From Lottia gigantea (lineage: Eukaryota > Mollusca > Gastropoda > Lottiidae), in the NCBI RefSeq assembly GCF_000327385.1, contig NW_008707463.1:370341-434340 (forward strand): 64,000 nt of DNA. Reading direction: 5' to 3'. How positions within the stretch are numbered: the first letter of the stretch is position 1; every line of letters begins with the position of its first letter. Shown one piece after another: positions 48,493 through 61,145 of this stretch. The notes under the pieces are model-generated. The model was not told the DNA's origin, made no database searches, and was given only the letters and a program-made list of their open reading frames with translations. The position numbers and the translations under genes are program-made.

Positions 48493-50567
48493 ACTGCCGT
48501 GTTATTTACATGGATAGCAATGAATAATATGATATAAAGCTACACTGAGTTCTGCATCAAAGACAAGTTCTCTGGTTAGATATGGGTTTGGATTTGATAC
48601 AACATTTTTCAAGCACAGTGTAAGTGGCGGCTCCACGAGGAAAGCTCCCTCCAAAGAAGAAAAATGAGAGAAAAACATGAGGCAAAAGCGAAATGAGAGA
48701 AAAAGGTCGTCCTGATCACCTGATAGAGACAAAAAGCATCAAAACTGCACGAATTGTAGGATTAAAGCCCATTATTGTCAAGATCTTTTGGAGGGTGGCC
48801 ACACCCAATCCAAAGTTCTGCAGTCGGCACGGCACAGTGTCACGACAAACAGAGCATCGATCAAGCATCTTAATTTGAAGAGGATTCGAACCTATAAACA
48901 CTTCAAACATCAACACAAATCAAATAATATTCCAACTCGCAAAAATAAAATGATAAACTCGCCAACGTTACGTGGTACACCAATATAACAAATTTACAAT
49001 CCGTTTTGATTTATTGACAAACTGAAGCAAATAAAATCCAAGATACAATCAAAACATTCTCAGAGTTAAAAATAAAATTTGAGAAAACTAATATAAAATC
49101 TTGATAAGTCAATATTTAAGAGTTACGAAGGCGTCGGCTTCCAGATTTTATTTTTTAAGTATGGAGATAAGAGGTTTTTAAGATCGACCTCAATTTTAAC
49201 ATGGTGTGATTCTTGTAATTCGATATTTAAACTAAACACTATAGTCCTCGACAGTTGGCATGCCAGGAAAATCACTCAAATTAGAAACTTGTTTGTTTTG
49301 GAGACGATGGAGTAGAAATCAAATCCATTTCATTTAATGCCATATTATTTGAGACAATGACATAAATAGTACCTAAGAGAAGATGCCACAGTTTTATTTT
49401 CAATGTAAACTCGTCTTGTATTCGTGGTTGTTTCACAGACAGGTTGAAACTGCACGATATAGATCATGGATTAACAAACACTAATCTGCTATTGAATAAT
49501 ATCTCTTGTGTCATAATTTGATAAAAAGTTTTCTACTTTGAAGATTTAATGTTTATTACTAGAAGTTATTATTCACGAGAGCTCCTTACTTTGGTTCTAT
49601 CCTTTTGATCTTGTGATATAAACACCATCTTCGCAATGTCAGGTTATTGCGAGGTAAGTACGAAGTAATACCTTGATAATGGGAAGATGTATAAACACGA
49701 GTGGATCAAAAAATCACCACAGGACAACAAACTTGAAATGTAACTAAAAAATTTCAAGACATAACGAAGACGACAAAGAAATTCGATTCCTGTCTTAGAA
49801 AAAGAGTTGGAACTTTCATGTTAGAGGAATTTAAATAGTAGACATTTTGTAAACCAATACTCGAGTCATTAATCAAAATATCTGGGTGTTCTAGTTTACT
49901 TGTACCAGATAATAGACTTGAACAACTGTTCAGTTTACTGACTGGCTACAAGATACAAGTAGCTTTCAAATTTAACACTCAAGAAAATATAATTATGAAA
50001 TATTACTGCTTCTCAACGTAAACACAAATGCTTGGTTACAGTGCAAAAAACTGGAAGAATGGTTACAAGAATATATCGACTACAAGATTCTAGTGTGGTC
50101 TTCAAATTCTACACTAAGTCGGCTGTATCATTAATATGTGAGGTGTTACTGCTACTAGCATAGCCTTCCCGGTGTCGACTTGTACCCCCTTATACCAAAA
50201 CTAGCGTATATCGTCATAAGAATATGCATGCTTCACTGTTTTGAAAGGAACTAGTATACAAGCCTACTTTCTGGAAGATATAGCTTTCCAGTAAGAGACA
50301 ATATCATTGGATTTTCGTGTAGCATAAACTTTTAGAAACTGCTAGTAATATACAGACAGATAATATATTTGTTTTATTCTTTTAAAACTTATTGTAAATC
50401 TTCTTACTATTGGACTAAATACAAGAGTTCTCCGAGTTTAGAAAAGACTTGTGACAACAAATAAACTGTGTGTATCCGGTAATGCTTAGCACCTTAAGAT
50501 TTAGATGAAGAATTCGTTTTAATTGATATTACAACATTCAACATGCATGAATAGTCATGCCCTATAC
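48493..50567 (-). other. M6 first intron, part 5
   Basis: No gene or repeat recognised beyond short open readings on both strands that lack any family signal. Confidence 0.5.
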
Positions 50568-50769
50568 CTTCTTTAGTCGTTTCCGTTTTCGTTTCCTCAA
50601 TCGGGACCGGAACGACTTCTACGGCTACGGGTATATCCTCGTCCTCCTTAATAGGTTCCGGTAAGGGTTCCACAGGTAACATAATTTCAGGGTCGGGTAA
50701 ATCCACTTCCTCGGGAAGAGCCGGAGGGGCGACGATATGTTCATGTTCCTGATGATAATGCTCTTCCAT
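50568..50769 (-). CDS. M6 alternative first coding exon C (acidic, proline-rich N-terminus)
   Basis: ATG at 50769 (context CATCATGG), 67 codons and one base, then donor GTATAG. Encodes MEEHYHQEHEHIV, then a stretch rich in Pro, Glu, Asp and Val (EEVDLPDPEIM, EPLPEPIKEDED) and a TKTETTKE end. It ends in phase 1 with G and so fits the acceptor at 26911. Codon use and base composition are more GC-rich than the flanks, as expected for coding DNA. The extension would be cytoplasmic. The reading can continue past the donor but becomes ordinary intron. Confidence 0.75.
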
Positions 50770-50959
50770 GATGGCTGCCAAATATTAGAATTTTTAATCC
50801 ACACCGAAAAATTCCAGCTCGTTCACAACACGACCGACAACTACCACTAACCTACTCCAAAACTCTCGTCTGCTGCTAGCCTCCAATTTTTCACTCACTT
50901 AACATCAGACTGGTGGTAAACTGAAGCCGTTTGCTCTCTTCTCGTCCACTTCTGCTCTC

Positions 50960-50995
50960 TCCACGTGCCGCGTTGTAAACATCCGTGTCACGTGA
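50960..50995 (-). promoter_or_regulatory. Paired CACGTG E-boxes upstream of alternative exon C
   Basis: CACGTG at 50962-50967 and 50989-50994, 200-225 bp upstream of the start codon, in a locally GC-richer stretch. A single CACGTG lies 134 bp upstream of alternative exon A. A promoter role is inference. Confidence 0.3.
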
Positions 50996-51884
50996 TACAG
51001 TAGATCAACACGAGCTGTCAAATTACCGTTAGAAACGTCCACTCAGAGAAACATTGTATTCATAGAAATGTTTTGGTAAAGAATAAAATTGCCGAGAAGA
51101 TAATTTTAGAGCCGTATATCGACCGCTAAGAGTCTGATAGCTATAAACGATGTCGTACTGAATAAGTTAATTTGTGCACGGAGGCTGTATTGGAGTCAAT
51201 ATTTAGGATAGTACTATCAGAAAAGTCAATAGTAATACATCTAATATTCTGTATATTAAACAATTCCCTGCCCGGCATTAATCAAACAAGTTCGACCAAT
51301 TAGTCATCGGTGTATTTATCGTAATGAATACTAATGTAGTGTAAAGCTCATTCATTATGTAAAGTAGTAGTACTTGATTAGTACTGAACTTATCCAAGGC
51401 AAATTAGCATGTATTCATGAACACGATATGCCTTGAAAAGGCTACTTTTATAGATTTGTAGTTCTGAATATTCTGAATCCTTGAACATGATATGTCCACA
51501 GAGATGTTCAAAGTTCGACTACAACAGACTGCAGAGGCTGGATTCGAGGCCTGAGTACATTCAAAATTTTTGGCTTAAAAAGCATCGGGAACGTTACAAT
51601 TGAACAAAATCAACTAATGTAAGTTATGTTTTTATACTTGTTTAAACATGGCTTTACACCAGAAATAGTGTAAAATGTTGGAAATAAAGAAACAGCCAGT
51701 GTTCAAGGAGACGTCTGTTTTAGAATAGAGTTAATAGATGCCGTATGACCTTGATTCCTTAACATCTCCAGACTAGAAGAGTTTAAAACTCACAGATCAA
51801 TTCCTGTATTAAATTACCAGCTTTATTTCATTCCATTAATTACTCTTCATTAACCCTTTAACAGCAGTGATCAAATTACCACAT

Positions 51885-51951
51885 CATGGCGGCTACTTTC
51901 ATTTTAAATAGCTCCACCGTCATGGCGGCTACTTTTAGTTTAAGTAGCTAC
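51885..51951. repeat. 36-bp tandem duplication
   Basis: CATGGCGGCTACTTT at 51885 and at 51921, each followed by a TTTAA(A/G)TAGCT block. Confidence 0.8.
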
Positions 51952-53763
51952 ACACAATGACGTTGCTCTTAAAACGTATTTCAGAACTGGACAAAAATTA
52001 GCTTACACTTAAAAAATAAAAACGTGAAATTTGATTTAATTTGAAAATTATACATGGCTAATGTTATCGAATCTGGACAGGATATTGGAAACATGTCTAG
52101 CAGTTGTCTAGTTTAACCAGTCAGCTATCTGTCTACCATCTGGACCATGTAGAATGTTTTGTGTGGAATAAAACTCATCAAGGTTTCAACACAAGGTAAT
52201 ATATGAAAATAAACACACTGGACAGGTGCGTGTTGGACGCTGGTGAGATTCCATTTGGTAATTAAATATATTATAGATCGTCCTGGTTGAGAATTTCTTT
52301 CGTTTGTAATTTGAGAACAATTTGTTAAAATTCTTTAATAATGCTTTGAAACGCAAAAATTAGTGGAGACATGATACTTCGTAGTTTTTTGTTTCAAAAT
52401 TTGTTCAAAGTCAAAAAATAATCTTGGGTGAAAAGCAATGATTTTGGGTTTCTTTAACTAGGGTTTTGCAAATTTATAGCTTCTGTGGTCCAAGCCCCTA
52501 CATCTCCCACCCCCTAACAGAAGAGTCTGTGCCCCACATCTTATACACATGGGTCAGTAATGGAGATATATCATGGTGGAAAAGTATACTAACATGAACT
52601 ATTATCACACTTCCTTTCCACCTCTAGTGCACGAAAATCAGTGGAATTCCAAATCGTTGACCAAATATGGTATTAAATTAAACGGTATTTAAACAGGAAA
52701 GTTTTGACATGAAATTAAACTGCGTGTTATAAAATTAAAACCAAAACACCAGTTATCTTGTGTTACTATACATGCAGTGTTCATATCATATGCCTTGAAA
52801 TCCAAGAATCGGAAGAAACAAGGGCGGCTACTCATGCTACATTTTCCTGATTTCGGTAATTTTTTCCCGGTACCATCTGGGTTAGGTTTTTCGTATTTCA
52901 TAAAAATTTTAAAAAATTGAGTTTTATATCAGATTGCTTTCTGATTTTGAGCAGTTCCGATGTATGTGATTCCTGCTCATCCAGAAAAACAATATGACAA
53001 TATCTGGTTATCTCAAGTGACTACGCTTTTTTCTTCTTCTCTTTTTTTTAAAGAAATGAGCATCAACTATTATATATTTCTGTGTTTAAACTTCGATAAT
53101 CATGAAATGAACTATCAGTTTAAATGATTGAGATAAAACTCTACACAAGCTCACTACCAATCACGTAAAGAGGTCTAATGTCGGAGTCGACATGCCTTGA
53201 CGGTAGCGTGAATCTAATTTTCAATGAGTTGTCTTGAAGTGCAAGAGTTCAAATCGGCATCAAAGCTAGTTGTTATCAGCTATAGTGCCATCTGTTGATG
53301 CCAGGGTTATCTTTCTGCCCGGGGGTATTTGTAGCCGACGCTCAGGGGTAGAGCAATACATGATAGCCTATCATTAAACTCATTCCAACTATCTTCACCC
53401 ACTCAGAACCCCAGCTGATGGGTAAACAAACTGACAGGACTGATACATTCTTAACACGAGTAGGTACTAAAACTTTAAGACTTTATACAGGGTTCAACTC
53501 TACACGGACATCATTCCAATTCATTTATAGGCCTAGATTTTGACTTGGTCCACAAAGAGATATATACCTTGGCGACTTTTTTGCGTTTAGGGGTTCCTGC
53601 TGAAATCATGAGTAGGTATAAATAAACTAACGATTCGAACCGCAAAACGAGACCCGAAATCCGTAACAACATTTGGACGAAATATAGGTAGCAGCTAATG
53701 AACTTTTCACATGAGGAAGTATATCAATCATTTTAGGGAGTAAGTATTTCATAATGAAAAGTG

Positions 53764-53925
53764 GTATCAGGTGTCTAGAAGAGTAAGCTTACCCTGCCTG
53801 GCGCCACACCAGTCATAGCAGCTCAACTTACAGAAAACACAGACCAAATATAGGAACGAGGCAACAGAAGAATTTAAAAGTTCTATTGGTGTATATATAT
53901 ATGAATTCTGAAAAGAAAATTCTAA
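53764..53925. repeat. Dispersed repeat containing 'ATCAGGTGT-GAGTAAGC'
   Basis: ATCAGGTGTCTAGAAGAGTA at 53766 is shared with 24857 (ATCAGGTGTTTCAGAAGAGT) and 54905 (ATCAGGTGTTTCGAAAAGAG). It continues through CCCTGCCTGGCGCCACACCA. On the - strand this piece looks like an exon; see the rejected items. Confidence 0.5.
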
Positions 53926-55779
53926 CCACAGAACAAATGACCCTAGGACCTATATCTTGACTAATCAGAGGTTTAACTCGCAATCAGAAACATTACCAGT
54001 CGAAATAGAGAAATAATGATCACTTGGTTCTTATCGGGATGATGAATTAGAAAATAAGATATCAGTCGACCAGGATTATGGATAATGGTCGAGGATAGAA
54101 CTGGAAATAACCCGAGAACATCTTGACCTGCCTGACCTCTCAACCAAAGAGGTCATTTCATACTTCATACAGCTTCCATTTGAAGCAATAAGAATTTGTA
54201 TTTTCGATTATGGCCGACATCAATTTTCCCATAATGCAACACTTTTACATCAGAAACTTTCGCCATTTCCTGTTCAGTTGAAAGGAAATGTGGGTCTTGA
54301 AATAGTTATATGGTGATGTAGGAAGACGCTGTGTGTAGGTCAGCGTTTACCAACATGAAAAGGCTTTAGGTCTAGTTGTGATTATCCTACATCTATGATA
54401 CTTTAACCTCTTTCTGAGGTAAGAAAGGCAAAACCTCTATTGTTGGTCCATCATGAGTGAGCTGCATAAACAGAATTCCATATCTTTGTTAAAGTTTGGA
54501 CTGTGATCTCAAAACGACCAGTAAAAATTTCCTTGTATAAACTGCATCTGTTTACAATATCAAAGGAATTCAAAATGGCGGAGGCTCTTGTCTGCTTACA
54601 ATGTCAATAATATTTGAGGCTATTTACACGTCCGGTCAGTTAAAAGACTAAATATATACAGGACATAAACTCGTTATCTTTTACACGTGCGTATTGAATG
54701 ATGTACACCAGACGTCAGCATGATGGCTACCATCTAGTACAGTCTGACAGGCAGCCATTTTAAACACTTCCACTATGTCAAGTGTTTTTAAAATAAAAAA
54801 TGTGTACCAGCAAGACAATTCCGTTAATCAAAATCTCGTCCAAAGTATGGCAAAATCGAGAGTAAAAGTTGTATAGTAGTGGACTCCTCCAAAGAGAAGT
54901 GCCATCAGGTGTTTCGAAAAGAGTAAGCATGGTTTAAAAGTGGTGTTAAACTGTGTTTAATTAACGTTTTAAAAACATGGAAATCAAATGGTATGTTAAC
55001 TCTAAACTATCATATACCTTAAAAACATCGAGATGAATGAAATATTAGCGAAATTGCTACAATATACAATAAAAAAATACAAAACAAAACCAGGAATTTG
55101 AACTTTGAATAAATTTGAACTTTTAATACATTTGAACTAAATCACATGTAAAATGTAATTAAAATGTTAATTAATGAATTAATCACGGCATAAATTAGCA
55201 TCCCCATTAACATTTTTACTAATTGTAACTTACTTATATCCATAGGCCTATCTATTTACAGCTGGGATGACTGGGATAACGAAGAAAGATAACTTATTCA
55301 AGGTTACACTATCTTTTCACGACGACCTAGATTAAAAACCATGACCACAATTGGTTCGACGATATGGACAATTAGACAATTATGTCAATACTTATCACTT
55401 TAAAAGACGTCGCTACTACCCGTCCTCCTCATAGTACGATTTCTCCATCTTGGATGTATAATAACTCTACTAAATTAAACCTCATTTCATTTCATTACCT
55501 TCATAAAAACAGGCTATGTTTATATTTATGATAGGTTTTTAGGTAGTTAAGTTTCCAGTGTTGGCACCTTGTAGGTCATTAATATCAGTCGCTTTCAAGT
55601 CATACTGAACTACTGTATCTGTATGTTCATACACCAATGATTTCCGTGATGTTGCCATATGACTGTGCATAGAAAAACCAGTTAAGTTCCAATTGTCGGC
55701 AATATTTCCGCTCTTGGTTAGGTCCAATATATACATCAGTGCGTAATTTTCAATTTTCATCACAAATTTCATGTAAAGA
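53926..55779 (-). other. Intron of the two outer M6 transcripts
   Basis: No gene recognised. A short copy of the ATCAGGTGTTTC repeat lies at 54902-54937. Confidence 0.45.
54902..54937. repeat. Short copy of the 'ATCAGGTGTTTC' repeat
   Basis: CCATCAGGTGTTTCGAAAAG followed by AGTAAGCATGG; matches 24852-24885 and 53764-53790. Confidence 0.55.
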
Positions 55780-55800
55780 GTTGAAATTGAATGAAAGTGT

Positions 55801-55965
55801 TTTATAGGCCATGTGTACTCTCCAAACTTGATACAGAGTTGGCAACCCTGGAGCACAGAGGCATCTAATGTTCAAAATATCATCTATGTCGACTGCCAGA
55901 GGTAGAGTTCAAAGTTCATTTGCTATGTTTACTCTCAGTAGAGGCTGAGTTGACAACCCCAATCG
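55801..55965 (+). repeat. Dispersed 'GCTATGTGGACTCTCTGAAA' motif, cluster 4
   Basis: Diverged copies near 55807 (GGCCATGTGTACTCTCCAAA), 55882 (ATCTATGTCGACTGCCAGAG) and 55921 (TGCTATGTTTACTCTCAGTA). Two end in GAGTTGGCAACCC or GAGTTGACAACCCC. Confidence 0.6.
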
Positions 55966-57604
55966 CAAAATGTCATCAGGATTGACTGGTAGATGATCTA
56001 ATCTTCCTTCTTTATTAAAGAGCCACGAAAAACAAATTAACTTATGGAACAAGGAATGTGCTAGTTTAAGGTTCCTCCTCGTTCTCTGTCCAGGTCATAA
56101 TACACGTTTGGATTTGAATTTTTTAGAGCATTATTTTTCAATGTAATATGTCGAAACATGACTGACAATGTATTATCAGCTCTCTTCTAATCGTGTCTAT
56201 TTTAACAGTGATATCTATAACTTAATATCGATCTTCTATTTCTGTATATAAGCTAAGCTAGTTAAACTTCTATATAATACCAGGGAATAGTTTAACAAGT
56301 CAACGTTTGTCCTACATCGCTAATTGAATGATATTGGTATATAGGTTGAAGTCGCGTGAGTCTTTCTGTTCTTAGAACGAGTGGAACCATTCTAAGAGTT
56401 TACAGAAAATCGTTACAATCTATTCCATATCCTAGTTCACAAATAATTGACAATTATCTTTTTATACGCTGTTTCGGAGAAGCGACTTGGAATAACATAT
56501 TAAACTATAATGTACGTAACAGGAACAGTACTAAAATACTGATAAAAATATACTGAAAGTAGCAGAATATATTTTTATTCTGCTATGACGTATAAAAACG
56601 AGTCGCAGTAGAAAACATAACTTATAACGATTATGCAGCCTTATACTTATCAAAACGTAACAATTCTACAATATAACATTGGTTCAAATGGTAATATATT
56701 TCAAATGAGAACTTCAAATTTTCTTTCCTTCTCTTATAAATATAGTTCATTATATCCCGCTAACATAACGATAGCGTACGACATGCTGACGCAAGGTGAA
56801 ACGCAGTATGTGGTAAAATATCAAGTTAAAAAGTACAAAGGTCGGTTGCAACAAGTCGTTCGTCTTTCATTATTATCACTACGCTCATAAAGAGGTGAAA
56901 TGAATGGAGTTTTACGTGATACTTTTCTTAAAGATACAGTGATACAATGTCCTAGAAACATGTCGATTGTGTAACGGAATTTAATTATAAATTGAAACAA
57001 AAAGTGGAATGACAGAGTATTGGAATCTCGACACACTGAGTATTGATTTTTACTGGCAGGAACCAAGTCTGTTGACAGTTCCATGGTTCTATTGAATAAT
57101 ATTCTGTCACAGTACACTCGATCAACCAGTCCCTTTTGTCAAAACTTTGGATTTTTATCGTAAGTGTAAACCATTTTGATAGAAACTTCTGCGCATATGA
57201 TAAATTGATAAATTGAATTCAGAAGTAATGAGAAACAGGGTTTATCCTTTTCCATGCTATATTTTCACAGTTAATTAATGGAACTAGATAATCGCGACTA
57301 ATTGACAAGTGCTCTACAACCATTCCAGTTCAGAAGTTTTTTCTGTCATCCAGTAATCCGCTGTTAATGGTTACTGCTGACGTAATAAGTTGCTGATCTT
57401 GGCTAATAACCGCCGACAGCCACGTAATGACAGTATGTTACTAGAAATTAGATATTGACTGCGTCTTTCTAGACCGAGATGAACAATGATCATGCCACAC
57501 CTGATCAATATTACCATTTGAATAATCTACACTTTAACATAGAGCAATGGGCACATTTAACGAACACCATCACCATATTTGGCTTCTGAATTCACGAAAT
57601 AACT

Positions 57605-57715
57605 CAGAGAAGAGAATTACCAGCAGAATCCAATGAGTGACCGATCAAGAAAGATCAAAAAGTCTTAAAACTCTTAATTATATGCAACAAGAACATAAGG
57701 AAACCTATCTTTAAT
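57605..57715. repeat. Dispersed repeat, short copy
   Basis: GAGAATTACCAGCAGAATCC, AATGAGTGACCGATCAAGAA and GGAAACCTATCTTTAA match 8918-9143. About 110 bp of the longer copy is missing between the shared blocks. Confidence 0.7.
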
Positions 57716-58439
57716 GGTGTCGTAGTGTAGAAAAGCCGTCCAGTGTGAAATGATACATTCTTTATGACATAGAGCATACCTCTCTTTTATATTTCCCTTG
57801 ATCCGTAATTTGAATAAAAAGATTTTGGCTAAAATAATACCCGAACTAGTCTTAAATTCCGTCTGTTCAGTATTTACCTTATTTGGATGATTAACAAAGA
57901 CTGTTTGATTCAAACACATTTCCTTCCGAATCAACACTATTGTATCTTGCCAAATTAAATCAAACTGGATACATATTAGTTTGAGTCAAACATGAGAGAT
58001 ATTGTATCGATGGGATCATTCTCGGATCACGTAGGTCTATAAATACCTGTATAACAATTATTGACATGAACTTTCTGTTTTATCATCTTATATTTCATAC
58101 TGACAGGACTGGACAGGGAACAACGATAGACTAGACTAGAATTATTTAACAAATATCTTTTTATCTTTAATGTTGTCAAGATAACTCTTATTTCATTTCC
58201 TTTTTAATATATATTTGAATCACCTTAATGTGACCCTTAATTTCCAAACATTCATTTTCTATTTTATTTCTTTTTTCCATTTATATTATGTTACTGTAGT
58301 TTTATGTAGAAAGATCCCAGGGAAGATTGCCTTGTACAACTGGGTTTCTAATAAAGTTATTATTATTAATATTATTACATCAAATACCCGTATCATTTCA
58401 AAGGACATTTGGTCCATTCGCTCTTGTACACGTTTGCCC

Positions 58440-58498
58440 TAGGTTCGTTCACCATGGGTTCGTTCGCCCTGGGTTCGTTCACCATGGGTTCGACAGAT
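58440..58498. repeat. 15-bp tandem repeat
   Basis: GGTTCGTTCACCATG, GGTTCGTTCGCCCTG, GGTTCGTTCACCATG and a partial copy. Open in one frame by chance because the period is a multiple of three. Confidence 0.8.
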
Positions 58499-59810
58499 AT
58501 TCGTATTCTTTTACGAATGAAAATCTGATGTATTAGAAATGTCTGATTGGGAGAATGGTAATACATAACGACCCCGAAAACATCCAACGCTCCTACTGTA
58601 CGTTTACATTGAATTATACACAAATCAACAATACTAAAAGCAGAAATCGAGCTCTAGAAGTTTGGATAGCAAATAATAAGAATACTAAATCCCTTTCAAA
58701 GACAATTCGTTAATCAACAGAGTTTGAATGGAACATTTACATAAACTATTAGTAGTCTAAGTCTCGTGTTTTTATTTAGCTGAAACTTATTTTATTAGGT
58801 GATATTAGTGTAAGGTAAATAATGGTGAAACATATTACCACATATATTAGACAATAACTAACTATACAATAACACAACAATTCCCTTCTGTTATTATAAC
58901 AAATAATCACTGATAACCCAGACAATAGTCTACATTATAAAAAATAGATGTTCAGTTGTAGACTATGACAGTTTTGTTAAATATCCCTATCTAGCATTTG
59001 AGTAATACTGACTTTATGAAGATATTATAACCCGGTCCTAGGACATCTTGTGGATTCAAGGCATTAAACAAAGTATAGTGAAGAAATGGTTGAAAAACGA
59101 AACGATTTGCTCAGACAAACAGACAAGTAATAGAACAATAACCTCTTATATATTAAAGACATTAACTGTTCTCAGAACGGATCTGGGACGGGCGTTTTTT
59201 CACTTCCACCTGTCAAGGGATCTTTAACATACACAGCCTGTAGAACACGAGACCTTTTTCATAATAAGAGAAATGTTCATATTTTTTGTAGAGATAATTT
59301 ATCATTAGAGGTCGGCCATGGACATTGGAAACAAATGTCACCCAAGGGGTAGGATATATGTATTGTAAAAGGTAGAGTATTCTGACAGTGCCCTTTATGC
59401 TCCAGGCCCTTCACGATGAAAATATTACTATCTACAACATATAGCTACTTGGTTTGAGGACATACATCATAGCAATTCTCTAAAGTCTACTTTAAAAAGC
59501 TATAATGTAAGGGGAAGAACTCCATTCTAGGACTTCTAGCATTTCCAATTACTTAGAATGTAACTTTCGCTGAAATCCAAAAGATGTGAACACGTGTTGT
59601 ACAGGTCCGAACACGATGTGCACAGGGTTAGCTAACTTCTACTTTCAATTGTACATCATTAATACCGTACAGTATACAGCACCGTACACCAGACTTTGTT
59701 GAATTCAATCTTCAACAGAAACAAAAACTCGTGAGTATTATATCTAACGTTACACTGAAACTAATGGCTTGAAACTAGTAAATTAAAATCAGAACAGTCC
59801 AAGATCTCAC

Positions 59811-59865
59811 CTGGCAGGTAGACTTCCAAACTCGGCATCGGATACAATGGAGCTTTTTCAGACAT
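59811..59865 (-). CDS. M6 alternative first coding exon B
   Basis: ATG at 59865, 18 codons plus G, donor GTGAGA. Encodes MSEKAPLYPMPSLEVYLP. The phase-1 G joins GCA at the shared acceptor (26911). A TATAAATATATGA run on the + strand just upstream (59876 on) may hold a TATA-like element. The exon is short, so evidence rests on start codon, phase and donor agreeing with exons A and C. Confidence 0.62.
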
Positions 59866-60664
59866 CAAGTAAACTTTATAAATATATGATAAAATAACTA
59901 GACACAAGGTAAGGCTTTAAACAGACATATTAAACAGCAGATGTTGTTAAACAATATTTTCAAATTATTTCGTCTTCTAATCAATATATTATTACATTCT
60001 TTCATACCAGCTGGTTTAAAAATTATTTTAGTCTACTACAATGCGATATACAGCTATCTATTGTTGGGTCTGAGACAACAGAAAGAGGTCACATGGGGTA
60101 TTGGAGAGGGAGAAGGGGGTGGATGCAGATAAGGTACCGATGTTAAAAAAATAAAATGCACTGTTTGTGGGTGCTGCCAGTGGCAGAGCCAAAGGGGGCC
60201 GAAGTGGGCAGGCGCCACCCCCCGTCCCCTCTCGCAGCCCCGAATGCAAGTTTTTCGGGCATGACTCTCATAACTAGGTTAGAAATTCGGGCAACCTCAG
60301 ATATTTTGAAAAAAAAATGTACATAGAAGATTAAAAATTAAATTACAATTTCGTATGATTTATGATCTCTGATATTTTTAGTCAAAATTTTAGACTGAGT
60401 CTACGCTGATGTATTATCAATTCAGAAGTAAAATACAGTTTATATTATACAGATCACTATCATGGCTATGAAATATAACCAACAATATAGATCAAAATAA
60501 CAGTAAACTAATAAAACAAGCTGATATAGCCCCGGGGTGTAATCTATCGAAACGTCAATCATATAGGACATCAAATACCCCGCTCTACTAGTTGATGAAA
60601 AATTCATAATCAGAGGTTAGAAAAAAATGAACTATTTTTTGATGGGAGATAGGAAATTAGTATT
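59866..60664 (-). other. Upstream of alternative exon B
   Basis: Possible promoter of exon B close to its start. A GC-rich patch at 60170-60245 (GGCAGAGCCAAAGGGGGCCG and GGCGCCACCCCCCGTCCCCT) is probably a dispersed repeat. Confidence 0.4.
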
Positions 60665-61145
60665 AACGCCTAGCAGCAAATTAATGCAGTGTACAATAAG
60701 GTAAACTATGGTAGAATGTAACACAGTAATGAAAGGGGATCAGGCTGATAGAAACCCAATGCAGTGTGCAACGAGGAAAATAATATGGTAAAGGAACTAC
60801 ATGTACTTATTGATTTGATAGTAAATAGTATCACAGCATTACAATGCAGTGTGCAACGAGGAAAATAATGTAAGAATATAACATGGTAAAGGAACTACAT
60901 GTACTTATTGATTTGATAGTAAATAGTATCACAGCATTACAGTGCAGTGTGCAACGAGGAAAATAATGTAAGAATATAACATGGTAAAGGAACTACATGT
61001 ACTTATTGATTTGATAGTAAATAGTATCACAGCATTACAGTGCAGTGTGCAACGAGGAAAATAATGTAAGAATATAACATGGTAAAGGAACTACATGTAC
61101 TCATTGATTTGATATTAGTATCATTACAATGCAGTGTGCAACGAG
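60665..61145. repeat. 98-bp tandem array, about 3.5 copies plus diverged leader
   Basis: GGTAAAGGAACTACATGTAC begins at 60787, 60885, 60983 and 61081, exactly 98 bp apart. Each copy carries AATGCAGTGTGCAACGAGGA. Diverged single copies of that phrase precede the array at 60683 and 60759. Confidence 0.92.

Larger units (their letters stand above)
50770..53763 (-). other. Upstream of alternative exon C
   Basis: Likely promoter and 5' UTR of exon C in the first few hundred bases. Then AT-rich DNA with a 36-bp duplication (51885-51951). No gene recognised. Confidence 0.45.
55966..59810 (-). other. Intron between alternative exons B and C
   Basis: No gene recognised. Holds a short dispersed repeat copy (57605-57715) and a 15-bp tandem repeat (58440-58498). 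Confidence 0.45.

Noticed and set aside
53573-53620. Possible fourth M6 first exon (MISAGTPKRKKVAK before GTATAT, - strand)
   Set aside because: It would end in phase 0, which does not fit the phase-1 acceptor at 26911.
53793-53907. Exon-like segment on the - strand with strong acceptor, open frame and phase-1 donor
   Set aside because: Its donor end lies in a motif repeated at 24857 and 54905, and the frame has no M6 similarity and no start codon; listed as a repeat, with the exon idea kept only as a finding.
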